A DNA stretch of 16,422 nt from JAAYCU01 sp964642815. GTDB taxonomy: Bacteria; Planctomycetota; Phycisphaerae; UBA1845; PWPN01. The notes under the pieces are model-generated. The model saw only the letters and a program-made list of their open reading frames with translations, had not been told where the DNA came from and searched no databases. The position numbers and the translations under genes are program-made. The stretch is taken from NCBI GenBank assembly GCA_964642815.1, contig CAZXSA010000100.1, positions 1 to 16,422 on the forward strand, in the 5' to 3' direction. Below, piece after piece: positions 14,281-16,422 of this stretch. Each line of letters starts with the position of its first letter. Within the stretch, counting starts at the first letter, position 1.

Positions 14281-14835
14281 TCAGGAGGCTGGACGCGAAA
14301 AGGCATACCGTAGCAATTCGGGTTCTTTGCCCTTTCCGACGAGCGTGAAGCCGCAGTGTTCGAGGACTTTGCTCGAGGGGAGGTTGTTGGCCTGGGTGTG
14401 GGCGATGACGGCGGTGATTTTCGGCATGGCAAAGGCTCGCCGCACAAGGGCTCGGACGATTTCCGTGGCGTAGCCTCGTGAGCGGTATTCGGGAAGGACC
14501 GAATAGCCGATTTCCACGGTTCCATCCGGAAGGGGTTGACCGAAGTAGCCGCCCGCCCCGACCAGGACGGCGGCTTGCCCCTGCTCGGCGCGTTGAATCG
14601 CATACCAGCCGTACCAACCGACATCCTCCGGACTCTTCGCGATACATGCGCGAAAGAACTCGATGGCCGAACGGTCATACTCACCCGGCGGCCAACCCTC
14701 CGGGACGACGGCTCCCAGCAGGACCGCAAGCCGGTCCGGCGATTCAAGCTCCGCATCGAGATGAGCGAGCGTGGCCGCGACGAGATGAAGACGCTCGGTT
14801 TCTAGCGTGAGCGGGGATTCCATTTTGTTGTTCAT
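14281..14835 (-). CDS. GNAT-family N-acetyltransferase (RimJ/RimL-like)
   Basis: Predicted 184-residue acetyltransferase. It opens with the TETERLHLVAAT strand common to Acetyltransf_3 proteins, and has the acetyl-CoA binding motif in EIGYSVLPEYRSRGYATEIVRAL, in which RSRGYA is the Q/RxxGxG/A loop. The C-terminal VIAHTQANNLPSSKVLEHCGF matches the N...S.....GF motif of the fold. The family acetylates protein N-termini, antibiotics or small amines; the substrate is unknown. The frame begins at a TTG at 14850, but ATG 14835 with GGGGTGG 6 bases upstream is a better start. Divergent from mutM. Confidence 0.88.
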   Translation of the reverse strand: MNNKMESPLTLETERLHLVAATLAHLDAELESPDRLAVLLGAVVPEGWPPGEYDRSAIEFFRACIAKSPEDVGWYGWYAIQRAEQGQAAVLVGAGGYFGQPLPDGTVEIGYSVLPEYRSRGYATEIVRALVRRAFAMPKITAVIAHTQANNLPSSKVLEHCGFTLVGKGKEPELLRYAFSRPAS

Positions 14836-14852
14836 AACCGACCACCCCAAAG

Positions 14853-14900
14853 GATTATCGAACCGATGTATTAAGCATCGGGATCATACTCCGGATAATC
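14853..14900. repeat. Nested inverted repeats in the GNAT-mutM divergent gap
   Basis: An inner repeat CCGATG (14863-14868) / CATCGG (14876-14881) with a 7-base loop sits inside an outer repeat GATTATC (14853-14859) / GATAATC (14894-14900). Both lie just upstream of the GNAT start. They could be an operator or a leader hairpin of the GNAT transcript. The rest of the 194-base gap (14836-15029) holds no gene. Confidence 0.35.
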
Positions 14901-14951
14901 GTCGATGAAAAAGTACGGGTTGCGGTAGAGATTTCTTCACTCGATAGCCCG

Positions 14952-14980
14952 TTGATTCGGATTGTTTCCAAGGTTATGGT
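14952..14980 (+). promoter_or_regulatory. Candidate promoter of mutM
   Basis: TTGATT (14952-14957) and TATGGT (14975-14980) with 17 bases between, each matching the sigma70 consensus at four of six positions. The start of transcription would be about 40 bases before the mutM ATG. Confidence 0.35.
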
Positions 14981-15029
14981 CGCATCATCGTAAAACGATC
15001 AATGGCAAGACAGCCGTAGCGGAATAATC

Positions 15030-15899
15030 ATGCCTGAATTACCCGAAGTGGAAACGGTAGCGCGAGGGGTGGGGCGGCACATTGCCGGCCTGACCGTCGA
15101 ATGGGTAAATCTGGGGCGGGGTGATATCGTATACGGCCATCCCGCGCCGTTGTGCGCGGCGTTGCGCGGCCGCCAGATTCAGCAAGTGGTCCGTCGGGGC
15201 AAGCAGGTACACCTGGACCTGAGCGGGGGCGGCCGACTTATCGTACATCTTGGGATGACCGGCAAGCTGCTGGTTACGGATCGGGACAACCCGATCGCCC
15301 GACACACCCACTTGCGGTTGACGTTCCGGCGACGGCGGATCGAACTGCGTTTCGTTGACCCGCGGCGGTTCGGCAGGGTCTGGTTTATGCCCGATGCCGA
15401 GCCGGGTCGGCCATGGATTGGCCGTCGCCCGCCGCCGGTGGCCGCCGATCCATTGCGGATCACTCTGGCTGATTTTCGGGAACTGCTGAACCGCGACCGG
15501 CAGATCAAGGCGTTACTGCTCGATCAGCAGCCCTTGAGCGGGGTCGGGAACATTTACTGCGATGAAGCTCTGTACCGGGCGGGAATCCACCCACGTACCC
15601 GGGCGGCCGACCTGAATGCGGGGGCGGCCGGGCGACTTTGGCGGGCCCTCCGCCGGGTACTCAACGAGTCGATAGCGGCCGGCGGCACCACGGTCAGCGA
15701 CTACCGGGGGGCGGACAATACCACCGGCTGGTATCAACGCAAGCTCCGCGTTTACCAGCGGACGGACTGGCCCTGCCGGCGATGCCGGACACCGATCAAA
15801 CGGATAACCGTGGCCGGTCGGGGTACTTTTATCTGCCCCCGCTGCCAGCCCGTGCCCCGGCGGCGGGCCTCTGGCCAAACCCGCCGGCGTCGATTATAA
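15030..15899 (+). CDS. mutM: Formamidopyrimidine-DNA glycosylase (Fpg)
   Basis: Predicted 289-residue bifunctional DNA glycosylase/AP lyase that removes 8-oxoguanine and formamidopyrimidines in base-excision repair. The N-terminus is the diagnostic MPELPEVETV: Pro2 is the catalytic nucleophile and Glu3 the general acid. Lys58 (RRGKQVHL), Met76 in HLGMTGKL, and DPRRFG at 110-115 are present. The helix-two-turn-helix is at about 165-190 (QPLSGVGNIYCDEALYRAGIHP region). The C-terminal zinc finger has Cys249, Cys252, Cys269 and Cys272, with Arg264 in the GRGTFICP loop. All key residues are intact; length is close to the E. coli enzyme (269) plus an Arg-rich tail of about 15 residues. ATG 15030 is fixed because Pro2 must follow the start Met. 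Confidence 0.97.
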   Translation: MPELPEVETVARGVGRHIAGLTVEWVNLGRGDIVYGHPAPLCAALRGRQIQQVVRRGKQVHLDLSGGGRLIVHLGMTGKLLVTDRDNPIARHTHLRLTFRRRRIELRFVDPRRFGRVWFMPDAEPGRPWIGRRPPPVAADPLRITLADFRELLNRDRQIKALLLDQQPLSGVGNIYCDEALYRAGIHPRTRAADLNAGAAGRLWRALRRVLNESIAAGGTTVSDYRGADNTTGWYQRKLRVYQRTDWPCRRCRTPIKRITVAGRGTFICPRCQPVPRRRASGQTRRRRL

Positions 15900-15906
15900 A
15901 TATGTC

Positions 15907-16422
15907 ATGCAGAACGCTTATCGGGAGACATTACGTTTATCGATCCGGAAGTTTTTCGTCGGCGGATTAGCGCGGTTGGGTTTGTTGCCGCTCGTGGCGA
16001 TTCTGGCGGTCACCGGTTGTCAGGCACCAGCCCAGCCGGAAGGGCCGGCCATCGCTTATGTGCGCGCGGATGAACCGCATGATCGCGATCTGTTATTCGA
16101 GGCGGCCGGCGACGCTCTGCGAAAATACAACTTCGAGCTGGACCGGCAGGACCGTCTGGCCGGGGTGATCACGACTTTCCCGGATACGTCGGCCAGTTGG
16201 TTCGAATTCTGGCGCACGCAACCCACGCCCGCCTACTACTGGGCCGAATCCAATTTCCAGACCATCCAGCGGCAGGCCACGGTCACGCTTCGCCCGACGG
16301 ATAAGAACGATCTTCTCGAACTGGACGTACAGGTGGACCGTTATCGCTACGGCCTGGAGGAACGGCAAATCGACAATTCCGCGGCGGCCATGCGACTGTT
16401 CAGCAGCGCCGCTCCGACGGTC
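15907..16422 (+). CDS. Lipoprotein of unknown function (3' partial)
   Basis: Open frame of 172 codons running off the window; no stop is reached. Residues about 18-38 form a lipoprotein signal (LGLLPLVAILAVTGC), with the lipobox V35-T-G-C38. The mature part starts QAPAQPEGPAI and continues with a DRDLLFEAAGDALRKYNF helix, RQDRLAGVITTFPD, then SWFEFWR and strands QRQATVTLRPTD and LLELDVQVDRYR. This 'helix, then GVITT, then FEFWR' layout resembles uncharacterised lipoproteins that I associate with planctomycetes; no function can be named. It begins 7 bases after the mutM stop, so it is probably co-transcribed. An ATG at 15902 in another frame leads to a stop at 15970 and is not used. Confidence 0.75.
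   Translation, partial: MQNAYRETLRLSIRKFFVGGLARLGLLPLVAILAVTGCQAPAQPEGPAIAYVRADEPHDRDLLFEAAGDALRKYNFELDRQDRLAGVITTFPDTSASWFEFWRTQPTPAYYWAESNFQTIQRQATVTLRPTDKNDLLELDVQVDRYRYGLEERQIDNSAAAMRLFSSAAPTV

Noticed and set aside
14163..14756. Second minus-strand frame of 197 codons overlapping the GNAT gene
   Set aside because: Out of frame with the acetyltransferase, Arg/Ser/Pro-rich and without a domain.

Overview
The window is a GC-rich bacterial chromosome segment that reads most like a planctomycete, possibly Phycisphaerae. This placement is inferred from protein style, not from a marker gene. It rests on two proteins: the 472-residue membrane protein at 12708-14126, whose pseudopilin-like C-terminus is a type I associate with Planctomycetes, and the lipoprotein starting at 15907. 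No rRNA, tRNA, CRISPR array, insertion sequence or phage gene was found. No gap between genes exceeds 300 bases.

Region 1 (2-9057, all + strand) is the downstream half of a Wzx/Wzy-type exopolysaccharide locus. Its order is a TPR-SPOR envelope protein (cut by the window edge), an outer-membrane polysaccharide export lipoprotein (Wza type), a chain-length/co-polymerase protein (Wzz/GumC type), a CpsD/CapB-like P-loop protein, an O-antigen ligase/polymerase-like membrane protein, a MOP-family flippase and a family 2 glycosyltransferase. Gaps are short, and two junctions overlap (618-637 and 6497-6500), so this is probably one transcription unit. The flippase would move lipid-linked repeat units across the inner membrane, the polymerase would join them, the Wzz-like protein with its CpsD partner would set chain length, and the Wza-like protein would export the chain. 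The initiating sugar transferase and most glycosyltransferases are not here and probably lie upstream. Two members are unusual: the CpsD-like protein has a degraded P-loop, and the Wza-like protein carries an insert of about 109 residues in its export domain.

Region 2 (9179-11274, - strand) holds two pairs. One is a DUF89 (PANK4-type) metal phosphatase next to a hotdog acyl-CoA thioesterase, with the stop codon of one directly adjoining the start of the other. The other is a compact hicB-hicA toxin-antitoxin module with a plausible promoter.

Region 3 (11426-14835) holds an 89-residue protein of unknown function divergent from a soluble, sensorless histidine kinase, then a membrane-anchored protein of unknown function, and a GNAT acetyltransferase. 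The last two are on the - strand. The stretch around 13140-14280 looks less GC-rich by eye than the polysaccharide genes.

Region 4 (15030-16422, + strand) is mutM (formamidopyrimidine-DNA glycosylase), followed after 7 bases by a lipoprotein of unknown function that runs off the end of the window.
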